Origin: Arcuatula senhousia
Taxonomy: Eukaryota > Mollusca > Bivalvia > Mytilida > Mytilidae
Length of the DNA stretch: 64,000 nt
Direction: 5' to 3'
Assembly: GCA_963971305.1 (NCBI GenBank)
Contig: OZ020303.1
Span: forward strand, 34,894,106-34,958,105
The number at the start of each line of letters is the position of its first letter. Positions within the stretch are counted from its first letter, which is position 1. Below the pieces are notes generated by a model. The model was not told the DNA's origin and did no database searches. It saw only the letters and a program-made list of their open reading frames with translations. A program made the translations under genes and the position numbers. This document shows, one piece after another, positions 11,401-22,178 of the stretch.

Positions 11401-14400
11401 TAGGAGAAGCCCTCCCAGTAGACCCTCACTTGTCATGACCAGTTTACATGCAGAGTATGTAGAAACAAATTTGAGAAAAAAATTATTTGCTTAAATTTCT
11501 TCCTCTTGCTAGGAATTATGGCGAAGCTTTCAACTTCTTCAGAATTTGAAAATAGATATTTAATAATAAGATGTAACAAAAACCAAGCGTGTTAACAAAT
11601 TAAATACCATTTAGATGATCAGATGTCACAGCCAACATAAACAAGGGTCAAATTAAAAAGACCATAAAGAAAAAACAGACAGCAGCCTTCAATGAGGCTA
11701 GTAGCCTCTGCTCCCTGTTTTGTGATTGGTCCAAGGTAGAAATAAAATGCATACAATTCAAATCCAGTCTAATATGACATTTGACATACATGTTGTATTA
11801 ATACATTTATCCAGGATTGTAATGCTTTATACTACTTATTATTATTTTCTATGTTAAAATCAATAAAAGATGGATAATATTTCAGGTTGCTCCTATGAAA
11901 TTATAATTACATTTCATATTTTTACTTGTTTTTCATACAATGGGAAGATTTTTACTCTGTCATCATATTTGAATATTTCAGAGAACAAGACCTGGTGATA
12001 TCAGTGGTAAAGACTTTGGGAAAATTTGTGATATCTGACAATGTAACAGACTCCACAACCCACTTAATCTGTGGAGGACCCAGGAGGACTTTAAATGTTC
12101 TTTATGGAATCATGAAGGGTATCTGGATCCTTCATAAACAACGGGTAAGTTATTTTATTTTTATTTTCAGGAAGACCTTCATGAAACTTTGTAGGTATAA
12201 AATCATTTTCTTGTTCATGATAACATATTTGGACGATAAGCAAGTAGTTGCATGAAGTGATGGTTAAAAAAGAAAATTAAGATATTTCATGTATATTTTT
12301 ATTTTTTATTCAGAGAAAGGTCATTGACTTTGCTAATAGCCTTCATCATGTTTGCATAAATGCAAGTTTTTTTTCAAATCATTTTGTCTTCCTGAAATGT
12401 TAGTCGAATTTTGAATAGTGGTTTTGAAATATGCACACCTAACTGCAGAAAAAAGTGAAGTTTCATATGTACCACAAAATCTATTAACAGTAAACATGTG
12501 AAGGAAGAGTAAAAGAATATGTGAGCAGGCCAAAGCCCAAAATGAACTTAACAAACTCTTTTTGAATTTGATTTTCCATTAAATTAAATGTTAATTATAA
12601 CTTACTCATATTAATCAGAATTCTTGTACAGGTATTTAACCATGGGAAAGTTAATGATTCATTTATAGATAACTTTTATTTTTCAGGTTTTGTCTTCCAT
12701 AGAAGCATGTAAATGGTTACCAGAGGAAGATTTTGAAGTTCGAGATTATTTCCCTGTTGTGAGGGTATGATTTTTTTTTCTATTCCAGGTTAAATGAAAT
12801 ATAATGTTTTCATTACCACATTTTCATAATCCCACAAACTTGTATAAATATAGGAAAAACCCTGGCAATTAATTCAATTGTTTCAAACATTGATGGTGCA
12901 ACTCCTCTTTAGCTGCTGTATGAAATATTTCATTAAACTTTACATGAATGGGTTGTCATAAGGAGAGGTCCATTAAGAAATTCAATCACTATCAGAGAAG
13001 GGGGAGATAACTGAACTTATTCTTTTCCCCTCCTTTCTAATATTGAGTTCAAAATGTATTTTGGAATTTCTATATATGTATTAACAAACAGATAATAATT
13101 TAACATAACTTTGTAAAACAACTATTATTAATTTATGTGCAGAATTTGAAATTAATACTTTAGCTTAATTTACTTTTCCAGATAGCTAGAGAAGGTAGAT
13201 TGCTTCACAAGGAAAATTACAGGCCATTATCTTTAAAGGATGTTGGAACCATCTATATTGCCCAGAAAACTAGTCCACCAAGACAGCATTTAATCAACCT
13301 CCTTAAAATTTGTGGTGCTAAAGTGAGATTTAAATTTTTTTAACTACATATATAGTAATTGACAATTTTTGTCTCTATTGTGTACTTAAAAATCTATATT
13401 TTAAGTCTTAAAAGAAAAAGCTATCTTCATTTTGTTATTTTCTATAATAGTTCATGCAATTAAATTAATTTAGATAATATTGACATTTTAGTTCTGAAAT
13501 TATTGATATTTAGTATATTTATATTTGAATTAACCATATGACTAGTACTTTTGCATATATTTTTGTGTTTTCTATATTTTTTTTCTTTTAATGAGTTTGA
13601 ATGAGCAGCTGTCATAATTGTTTTAAAATTTGAATTCAAAATTTAAAAAGAGGTTTACCCGTCATTGAAATAAAAGTCTCTTTTATTTTAATTGATAGGC
13701 ATTTTCTTTTCTGTTACTTGAAGGTAATCAATAATCCTAGTAGAGCTGACATTTACATGGGCCATGAGTTTATTCCTGATAAAACATGTGTTAATCCAGT
13801 CTGGGTTTTAGGTTAGTACAAATATAATAGTACTTAAACCATATTCCTTTAAAAAATAACAATTTTTCCAAAGAAGGTGTTAAGACCATAATACATGTAA
13901 TTCCTAAATTCTTATCTAAATTTCTTGAAAGTATTGTGGGCAGACAGGTGAATATGCCCATTTTTATTTTTATCAATTCTGATAAAATATTTTGTCAGTT
14001 TAAAGAAAATTGGCAAAAATGAACATTATTGGCTAAAAAGTCAAAACATGATTTTTTGAGGCAGCTGAATTATTTGAGCGGGAGGGTATGCACCCGGGTT
14101 AACCCGTGATCGTGAAGTCGGTGGTAATCGTGAATTCGGTTGTGCAATATGTAAACAAACAAGAATTGACCAATGGGAAAAGAGAAAATTTGACTAAAAT
14201 GTAGTCGTTAACGCGGTTAAAAATCAAAATTGTTATTGTTTAACTCGGTTTAGGTTATCGTCAACACAACATGGTTACATATGCCTTCAACGGTAACTTC
14301 TAATTTTAAAACACACTGCCACTATTCTGTTGAGATATACTAACACAAAAGGTTTACAATGAACGTTTTGGAACAGAATTCCTGGATTTGCGCAGTAACG

Positions 14401-17400
14401 ATTTATGAAGCATTTGCTCTATGGCCATTAAAAAATATATATATAAAAAGGTATTTCTTTAATAGTTGTTAACACCCCATAAAATAATAAACGGAGTGTG
14501 CAGATTCATACAATATACAAATTGTTGTGACAAAAAAAAGAATTAAAAATCACAAAGTATTTTTATACGATTTTAGCAGCATACTTTTGCACAGTATTTA
14601 AGTGACTGACCATTTCCAAAAAAAAACCCATAACATGATAAATCTTCTTTTTATTAAAAATATGTTTTGACAGCACAGGTTTAGAAAAAAAACATTGAAA
14701 AGGATTTCTGCTATAAAAAGAATCTTGAAGGCTTTCAATAGAAATATTTGGTCATGTATGCCTGTAAAATGTTTTACACGGAGGCAAGGTTGTTTGTTTG
14801 ATATGTCAACATTATTTCAATCATAATCAGGACAAGAACTAATTGAAATAACGAATTGAATTGTACTCAAGACACAGCATCCATAGCACAGCCTCAAGTA
14901 TGCCATACAAAAAGGGCTAATGTACGACCATAAACGGGAAGGAAAACGAACCAACTCACAAGACAGGCTTATGTACAACCAATGCACCGTAGGCCAATGT
15001 ACACAGAAAATAACGAAACCCTTCCCCCAAAAATCGCATTATCTGGAACTTTTACCTATGGTGACTGACAATGAAGAACCCTTACCTGAAATGAGGTCAT
15101 ATACTAGTTGGAACACTTAACAGTGTGGGTTATAGCCAACCCTTTACCAGGTTCACATAGGCAACCCTTATCTGTCGAAAATACAATACTGAATCCTGGT
15201 TGAACCTTCACACACTGAGCGAGAAAATAAGGGTTGGGGTGGGCAACAAAAGATCTGTAAATTTTGAAGTACACAGGAAAAAGGGCGGGGTGGGTAGGGC
15301 GGAAAATTTAGCCTATATGTGATGAACTACTTGGCGATCCTCAAAGGGGTATTTTACGTGCATGAAGCGTGACTAATCAAATGTTGGTAAAGGACCGGGG
15401 TGCCGGGCGCGCGCCCTCCCGTTAGACAGGAAAATTTGGTAAGGAACTGTATTAAATAATTGCGCGCCCTCCCCTTTCAAAATTTCTGGATCAGTCACAG
15501 GCCCTATCCACTCACCTTGACCCACTATGGTTTTCGGTAAGGTTTTCCGAATTATAGCGTGATGACTCCTGTATTCATTATGACAGGGGTGCCCCATTCA
15601 ACCACCTTAAGCACATACCCCAGTCGTTTTATGGGCTAAGCGAACGGATCCAATGTCAGGCGTTTCTGAGCGCTCTTTAGTGGACATCTTCAAACAAGCT
15701 TAGTGCCTTTGTACGTGGGCCTATTCGCCTCCCGTACACCACACGGGTTCGGAGTTGCAAATTGCCATACTGTTTATATACAGTTCCAAGATTTTGGACC
15801 ACGACCAAAACAATTAAACCCAGTTGTTATGGAAAAGTAAATTAAAAAAAAGTAATATAAATCTTTATAAAGTACTTTAACAGGGTCAGAAATAAATAAT
15901 CGGACGCATGTATAAACCCTAAGTTTCCCAAACACCGGCTGTAATTAATTAGTGGTAAATTGCATATGATTGATAACCTTATTATATATATTATTATAGT
16001 CTGGTAACCTATATTTATCCTTTTTGGTTTCTTTCCTTAATGAGATACACTTAATTGTAAAGACCAAAAATTAATTTGTTACACTAACAAAGGTTTCAAA
16101 CATCTGAACTAACACTATTTGATAAGAGAAAGAAGCTTTGGATACATATTACATTATAAAAATTCGCAGTTCACGATAACAGTAAAAAGGAACAAACCGG
16201 TTTGAACGATAACATTTACCGCGTTAACGACTACATTTTAATCAAAATTTCTCTTTTCCCATTGGTCAATTCTCGTTTGTTTACATTTTGCCTAACCGAG
16301 TTCACGATAACCACCGACTTCACGATCACGGGTTAACCCGGGTGGTATGAGAATCTAGGATATATTTTAAATATTATTGGCCTCAAAGGCAAAACTCTAA
16401 TGGATGTTTAACTTTCTCCCAACTTTCATTCCATCAAGTCAAATGTTTCTGTAAGAAGTGCTTAGCTTGATGATTTTCACAAATCTTGGCATGAGACACT
16501 TCACCAATTTGTAATGTCAATGATGAAAATTCTTCGGGTTTGATACCTTTCAAGGGAGATAATCACACAAAACTTTGTTCCTTATATAAATTAAAGTATA
16601 ACTCACTGAAAACCATTTGATGAAGCTGCTTAAAACTTAAGATGAATGTAGTATATCATTAGAAAATTTGCATGAAGAAATTTCACCTCTTAGATTTCAT
16701 TAGTAGAGAACATTCTCGGCTCTCTCATTGTAGTTTTTATACAACTACAAAATTTTGCAATAATATTTATATGTTATGTTGATGTCATCTTCCTTACTGT
16801 CTCTGGCATCTGTTGACTCTCTGGTTTCTGTTCCATAATATTAGTTTTGGCTGACCAATTGTTATAAAATTTTGATATGATGTTTGTAACCACTAAAGGA
16901 AAGTAGTTCTTGCATTTAGGGTTTATTACCTGTACTGTTTCAGAAAAAAGGCCAAAATGGGCTTAAATGGTTGCATTTACAAAACTTTTGTAGAGATTCT
17001 TATGCTCAATCTACGAAAGTGTTTGGGTCCATTTGTCTCCATTCACCTGTCGGTATGTCTGTCTGTTCCTTATCAGGTTTACCTAAAGGTTGAAGTTACT
17101 TTACCATATGAAAGAAGTGTGGTGCATGTATCATCATGGAACTTTGTACACATATACATCAGGGTATTAACAAACAAAAATCATTATAAAATTGTACCTG
17201 TCTCATCATCTTCATATTTGATTGATCACAGAAAAAGGGGGTCTCATACTTAGGTTTACATATAGGATGAATTTACTTTATTATGAAGGAAGTGTGGTGT
17301 CATCATGAAACTATAAATTACCATGAAATTATACTCTTTGAATCCACTTCATGATATGGTGATTGCTGGGAAAAATAAATGTTGCGAGATGAAGCATTTT

Positions 17401-17659
17401 GTCTTCTGGACATATTCAGTAATTTCTGTCAACTAAATACATTGTATAACAATGGTTTCATGTATCGTGCTCCATGCAATACTACTGGGGGGTCAAATTA
17501 GGGCCACACCCCAAAAATTAACCTTATTATTTATAACCATAATAGCTTTATTTATCTCAATATAATATACTTTCAGATTGTATTACACAGCAACAGGTAG
17601 TAGATGTTGATAGATACCTGCTGGGAAGACCAAAAAGGGAAAGCAGTCCTGAATTCTAA
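5415..17659 (+). CDS. MCPH1: Microcephalin, BRCT-domain chromosome condensation and DNA-damage protein
   Basis: Exons read by splice sites and phase: 5415-5859, 6244-6448, 6824-6920, 7174-7350, 7812-7902, possibly 9309-9359, 9933-11454, 11982-12144, 12687-12764, 13182-13322, 13724-13811 and 17577-17659 (stop TAA at 17657). MCPH1 binds condensin II and phosphorylated H2AX and controls mitotic entry in vertebrates. BRCT1 is in 6244-6920 (VVAYVEV, VTHVIFKEG, VSVLWVD). The conserved KSMQP segment follows in the exon at 7174. A long basic, Ser-rich linker (9933-11400) carries repeated RRKS-type motifs. BRCT2 starts at LVMTSLHAE (end of the large exon) and runs through TTHLICGGPRRTLNVLYGI; BRCT3 ends in VWVLDCITQQQV. 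About 1046 residues are visible. Odd points are at least 148 residues before BRCT1, where human MCPH1 has about 7, and a 3.8-kb last intron. The first exon is not identified. Confidence 0.9.
8081..8657. mobile_element. Small inverted-repeat element (MITE-like) in an MCPH1 intron
   Basis: AGCTACTGTCTGT at 8081-8093 is repeated exactly in inverse at 8645-8657. The match continues imperfectly inward (GGGTAGTCTGGAGAA against the inverse of TTCTCCAGCGTATCC). The interior has no coding frame and holds two TGACGTCA octamers at 8315 and 8325. Confidence 0.65.
8845..9135 (+). repeat. Tandem duplication, unit about 160 bp
   Basis: Two diverged copies (near 8848 and 9010) share the order GAGGTCTCT/CAGGTCTCT, a phrase like AAAAAGTCTAAGTCCAATTA, then CCATATGATGTACTTCCTT. 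The phrase AATTATCTCCC recurs elsewhere in the window in similar dispersed repeats (for example around 16550 and 34960). Confidence 0.6.
14091..16344. mobile_element. 2.25-kb TIR transposon in the last MCPH1 intron, non-autonomous
   Basis: The left end CACCCGGGTTAACCCG at 14091 and the right end ending CGGGTTAACCCGGGTG at 16344 are inverse copies; the match runs inward for about 140 bp on each side (to about 14232 and from about 16200). The element is flanked by GTATG at 14086-14090 and again at 16345-16349, a 5-bp target-site duplication. No transposase frame is visible: the longest frames inside (for example 14920-15120) look random, so it must depend on another copy. It contains many HpaI-like GTTAAC palindromes near its ends. 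The superfamily is not clear. Confidence 0.85.
16740..17556 (+). repeat. Decayed copy of hairpin-headed repeat family C
   Basis: From TTTTTATACAACTACAAAATTTTGC onwards (about 16735) the order of phrases follows the element at 31111: a decayed hairpin, a decayed GTC run, GACCAATTGTTATAAAATTTTGATATG, the AAAAAGGCCAAAATGGG block, and GGGGTCAAATTAGGGCCACACCCC. Point changes throughout and no right terminus, so it is an older, truncated copy in the last MCPH1 intron. Confidence 0.65.
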
Positions 17660-18894
17660 TGTCAAAGAAAATAGAAAATCAGTAAACTGTTCTGAGTTCT
17701 AAAGTTAAAGACAATGAAAAAACAGTCCAGAATCCAGCTAGTACTTCTAGAACTTCTAATGTCTTTAATCTAACATTTCTGTAGAGGTGAAATAATACCA
17801 AAAAAAAATTGGTTTTTGGTAATTGCAAGGATGAGAAGCAATATTGAAAAAATAGGTACAATCAATGTTTACTTGTATAATTGTATCTCTTTAAAATTTA
17901 TACATTATGCAATATGTAACTTAAACATATGAGTGTTTGGAATGAATTTTGTTTAAATGATCAAAATATATTTATAACTATACTTTGTTTTATTTATTTT
18001 TTGAATTTCATCAATTCTATTTAATATATATTTATAAGAACAGTATTTAAATTTGTTGTATACACCTATTTTTATGTAATTTACAAAAAAAAAAATGAGT
18101 ATTTGCATGTCAATTATTTATATTATGCATGTATCATAAGCCAGTCTGAATGAAATTTCCAATTTCTAGATATAAAAAGAATTAAAGGTTTCTACTCTAG
18201 ATGTGTTTGTTTTAAAATTACACTTCAAATTGTATCATGTAGATCAAATATTTTAGTTTTCGTGTATCTAGCACCTAAATGTTTGCAAATGCAACAAATT
18301 ATGAATGTTTGAATAGAAATCTATTTTCTTCAAGCATTACTTAGTAACTGTAGATAAAGAAGATTTATTTAAAATTAATGCAAGAAAATGAGATGGAAAT
18401 TGTGAATGGCTGGCTTCAAATTAGTCTTTAAAATATATTATTAAAATATATATGCAGTTGACACTAAATGGTAGTTAAGCATTGCTTCTTTTTTTATTGG
18501 CCTGATCTCATGGACTGAACAATCAGGGTTATAAAATGGTGAAAGTTGGGTAGGTTGGCAGTGGGCAACCAGTGAAAATATATTGGTAACAGTTTTATCA
18601 GCAACTACTCAACACAGCCTTTTGATATTTGGTATGCAGCATTAGCACAAATTCCCATAATGTGGGATTCGATTTCAGGTCTTTTGCTCATCTACTTCCT
18701 GTTTAAAGAAATCCAGCCTTTCTGTCTTTGATCCATTTTTAGCTCTTTCCCAATAAGTTAACTAAAAAGCTATTGGTTTTATGTCTGACATTTTGCAGCT
18801 TATCACACTGTATTACATTTATGTTCAAATTAATTTACTTTGATATTTTCTTATTTGGAATTTATTAATCATGTCCTCTTCTGTCATTATTATA
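17660..18894. other. Intergenic and probable MCPH1 3' UTR
   Basis: This AT-rich sequence holds no supported gene. The stretch 18500-18730 is a dispersed repeat (phrases such as AACAGTTTTATCAGCAACTA, ATTTGGTATGCAGCAT, CATCTACTTCCTGTTTAA) that recurs at about 29470-29620, 33180-33310 and 34650-34800. Confidence 0.5.
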
Positions 18895-20052
18895 AGGCAA
18901 CATGATAGCAAAAACAACCTAAACAGCATCACAATAGCAAAAACAACATAAACAGCAAAAAAAAAATAGCAAAAACAAAATAATCAGCATCACAATAGCA
19001 AAAACAACATAAACAGCATCACAATAGCAAAATCAACCTAAGCAGCAACACAATAGCAAAAACAAAATAATCAGCATCACAATTGCAAAAACAACATCAA
19101 CAGCATCACAATAGCAAAAACAACCTTAACAGCATCACAATAGCAAAAACAACCTAAACAGCAACATATTAGCAAAAACAACCTAAACAGCATCACAATA
19201 GCAAAATCAAGCTAAGCAGCAACACAATAGCAAAAACAAAATAATCAGCATCACAATAGCAAAAACAACTTTAACAGCAACACAATAGCTATGACAACCT
19301 AAACAGCAACATAATAGCCAAACCAACTTATACAGCATCACAATAGCAAAAACAACTTAAACAGCAACACAATAGCAAAAACAACCTAAACAGCAACATA
19401 ATAGCAAAAACAACCTAAACAGCATCACAATAGCAAAAACAACATAAACAGCAGCACAATAGCAAAAACAACCTAAACAGCATCACAATAGCAAATCAAG
19501 TTGAACAGCAACATAATAGCAAAAACAACCTAAACAGCAACACAACAATAGCAAAAAACAACCTAAACAGCATCACAATAGCAAAAACAACATACACAGC
19601 AACTATAGCAAGAAGCACAACTTAAACAGCATCACAATAGCAAAAACAACCTAAACAGCAACACAATAGTGAAAAAATCCAAAACAGCATCACAATAGCA
19701 AAAACAACCTAAACAGCATCACAATAGCAAAAACAACCTAAACAGCAGCACAATAGCAAAAACAACTTAAACAGCAACATAATAGCAAAAACAACCTAAA
19801 CAGCAACACAATAGCGAAAAACAATCTAAACAGCATCACAATAGCAAGAACACCCTAAACAGCATCACAATAGCAAAAACAACATAAACAGCAACCATTA
19901 TAAAAAATCAACTTAAACAGCATCACAATAGCAAAAACAGTCTAGACAGCAACACAATAGTGAAAAAAACCTAAACAGCATCACAATAGCAAAAACAACC
20001 TAAACAGCATCACAATAGCAAAAACAACATAAACAGCAGCACATTAGCAACT
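18895..20052 (+). repeat. Minisatellite, unit about 29 bp
   Basis: About 40 head-to-tail copies of a unit close to CATCACAATAGCAAAAACA plus ACCTAAACAG. Copies vary by substitutions (CATC/CAAC, ACCT/ACAT/ACTT) and small indels, so spacing is not constant. It runs directly into the reverse transcriptase fragment at 20063. Confidence 0.95.
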
Positions 20053-20062
20053 GAAATCATGA

Positions 20063-20872
20063 TTGGCACAGCTGATTAAATGCAGCTTTTTAAAAAGAAA
20101 TGGAAAACGCAAGTACAAATATCTAGTAGTCGATTATACCAAGACTTACTTTGTCATCAATGAGTCTAAGAAAAAGAACAAATTTACAGAAGACCAAATA
20201 ATCGACATGCTCAACTTTCTTATTGACAACATATTTGTTCAGTTTGGTGGACATGTTTTCCAGCAAACAATAGGGATTCCGATGGGCACTAATTGTGCAC
20301 CTTTGCTTGGTGATTTGATTCTTCATTCATATGAAGCAGACTTCTTACAATCTCTTCTAGACAAAAAAGACAGTAGACTGGCTTTCTCTTTTAACCTCAC
20401 GTTCCATTATATTGATGATGTCCTTTCACTAAACAATTCTCAATTTGGTGACTTTCTCCATCTCGTATATCCCCAGGAGCTTGATATAAAGGACACAATG
20501 GATTCTAGGAATTCTGCTTCATATTTAAATCTCGAAATTGACTCTCAAGGAAGACTTTCAACAAGGCTCTATGACAAAGGTGATGACTTTAACTTTCCAA
20601 TCGTCAACTTTCCCTTCTTGTGTAGCAACATTACGTCCGCTCCATCTTATGGAGTTTACGTATCTCATTTGAATCGTTACTCCAGAGCGTGCGGGACTTG
20701 CATCGATTTCTTTAGCAGAGCGACACGTCTGACGCAAAAATTGCTCATACAAGGTTATGTTGCTCCTCGGTTGCTGTCTTTACTCAAGAAATTTTACGGA
20801 AGACATCATGTACTTATTGACAAATATGGGATTTCGATCTCTCAGATGAGTGCAGATGTTGGTTTGTCATAG
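20063..20872 (+). CDS. Reverse transcriptase fragment, Penelope-like or related retroelement
   Basis: The frame starts without an ATG just after the minisatellite and is the 3' two thirds of an RT. Visible are IGIPMGTNCAPLLGDL (RT block 4), FHYIDDVLSLN (catalytic YIDD), then the family-typical YDKGDDFNFPIVNFPFL and the SAPSYGVYVSHLNRYSR segments, ending in LIDKYGIS. No endonuclease is visible. The GTNCAPLL family is common in molluscs, cnidarians and amphibians; I assign it tentatively to Penelope-like elements. It is a relative of the copies at 59740 and 44076 but of a different subfamily: its 3' flank (20873-21340) does not match theirs. It has a clean frame of 269 codons but is truncated at the 5' side. 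Confidence 0.8.
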   Translation: MAQLIKCSFLKRNGKRKYKYLVVDYTKTYFVINESKKKNKFTEDQIIDMLNFLIDNIFVQFGGHVFQQTIGIPMGTNCAPLLGDLILHSYEADFLQSLLDKKDSRLAFSFNLTFHYIDDVLSLNNSQFGDFLHLVYPQELDIKDTMDSRNSASYLNLEIDSQGRLSTRLYDKGDDFNFPIVNFPFLCSNITSAPSYGVYVSHLNRYSRACGTCIDFFSRATRLTQKLLIQGYVAPRLLSLLKKFYGRHHVLIDKYGISISQMSADVGLS

Positions 20873-22178
20873 GGTTTCTGTTTTTTATCCTTTACCGGAT
20901 TTGTCACGCTGAATGGCTTATTGGCAACACGACGGGTGTGCTTTCGGAGCACCTGAGTTCACTCTTGTTTCGACTGGAGTTCGCCTTGTTGATTGATATT
21001 CAATTATTTTGTGTTTCCATGTTTTACATGTCTGTTTTTGTCCCGTTCTTGTTGGTGTTTACTAGTTTTGTCTCTGCTCTTTTGGACTTTTGACATTCGA
21101 ATACCCCATTGGTACCTCTGCTTTTTTCAGTATCACTTAACCCTAAATTTGATAATAAAATGCTCAATATCACTTTCACATTCGTGAATAGCAACAAGTT
21201 AATTTTTTTAGCCCTGTTCTTCATTTGTTTTGTTAACAAGAGACACAACCAGTCTAATAAAATTACTTTATTAATTATTTTTTTTTATTGGCCGCCATCT
21301 TGTTTTGGAACTGTTCCAGCCACACCACCTCCTAAGATGGAGTAGACAGAAGATACTCTAAACATGTGTTCCGTTTTACTTGATTAATGTTCCCAGTGTT
21401 GGGAGTGTTTGGAAGTAATAATCGAGCACCACCCAAGTCCCTATTAAAACATAGTACCGGCATATCTTGTAAATGCTATATTGTAATGTTAAATTTTATG
21501 AATAAAGGATGAACTTGGAGTGAAATGAGAAAGATAGTATAGATTTATCAAGTTTCAATTTTTTTGAAATTCATTGACAAAGTTGTGATTCAACTTAGTG
21601 CAAAAAGGTGACTTTTTCATTTTAAGTACCTATTTTCTGACCCTCATATAGGTGTAAATTAAACAGAAAAATTTAGATGGTAGAATTTTTGAATTTTTTA
21701 CTAAAGTTCTGAAAGCTAATGAACTTTATGTGGCCAAAGTTTCGTTTAAAAAGAAATGGTGTGATTTTTAAAAATTGACAAATTGCTATATTGAAAATGC
21801 ATTGAAAATTTGGAAAAAAATAACTATGGTCTTGGGCCAGATAGAGCATTAAGTCTTTTGGACATATTATTGTTTTGGTTTGGTTTGGTTTGGTTTTTGT
21901 TTTTATTTTTTTTGTGTTTTTGTTTTTGTTTTTTTTTGGGGGGGGGAGGGGGGGGATTAATTTGGGATCAAGGGAGCCTCTTTTTTAATACGAAACTTCA
22001 TTTTGAACCGTTTCCGATTCGGTTTTAGTGATTTATAGTCTTTTTGCGTTTTCAAAATTGAAGAGCGTACTTGTTGCACAATGTGACGGAGAAGGTTATT
22101 AATTTAGTTTTATCAACCAAAATTACGAAGATATCTGTCAAAAAGCACATCAATATTAATTTTACTTGTGTTAAAAAC
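20873..22178. other. 3' flank of the RT fragment and DNAJC21 upstream region
   Basis: 20873-21340 is probably the element's 3' untranslated tail. 21341-21360 and on show nothing coding. 21868-21955 is low-complexity: TGGTT repeats, poly-T, then a G run. 22020-22178 should contain the DNAJC21 transcription start and 5' UTR; I do not see a TATA box. Confidence 0.4.

Noticed and set aside
9938..11494. 518-codon frame as a separate intronless gene
   Set aside because: It is the large MCPH1 exon: the BRCT2 start LVMTSLHAE runs into a donor at 11455, and the exon at 11982 continues BRCT2 in phase.
18895..20052. CRISPR-like array of 29-bp repeats
   Set aside because: Units are head to tail with no unique spacers, and the window is a eukaryotic genome with introns.
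21868..21955. Regulatory G-quadruplex upstream of DNAJC21
   Set aside because: The G run is one interrupted homopolymer next to poly-T, more likely low-complexity sequence than a conserved motif.
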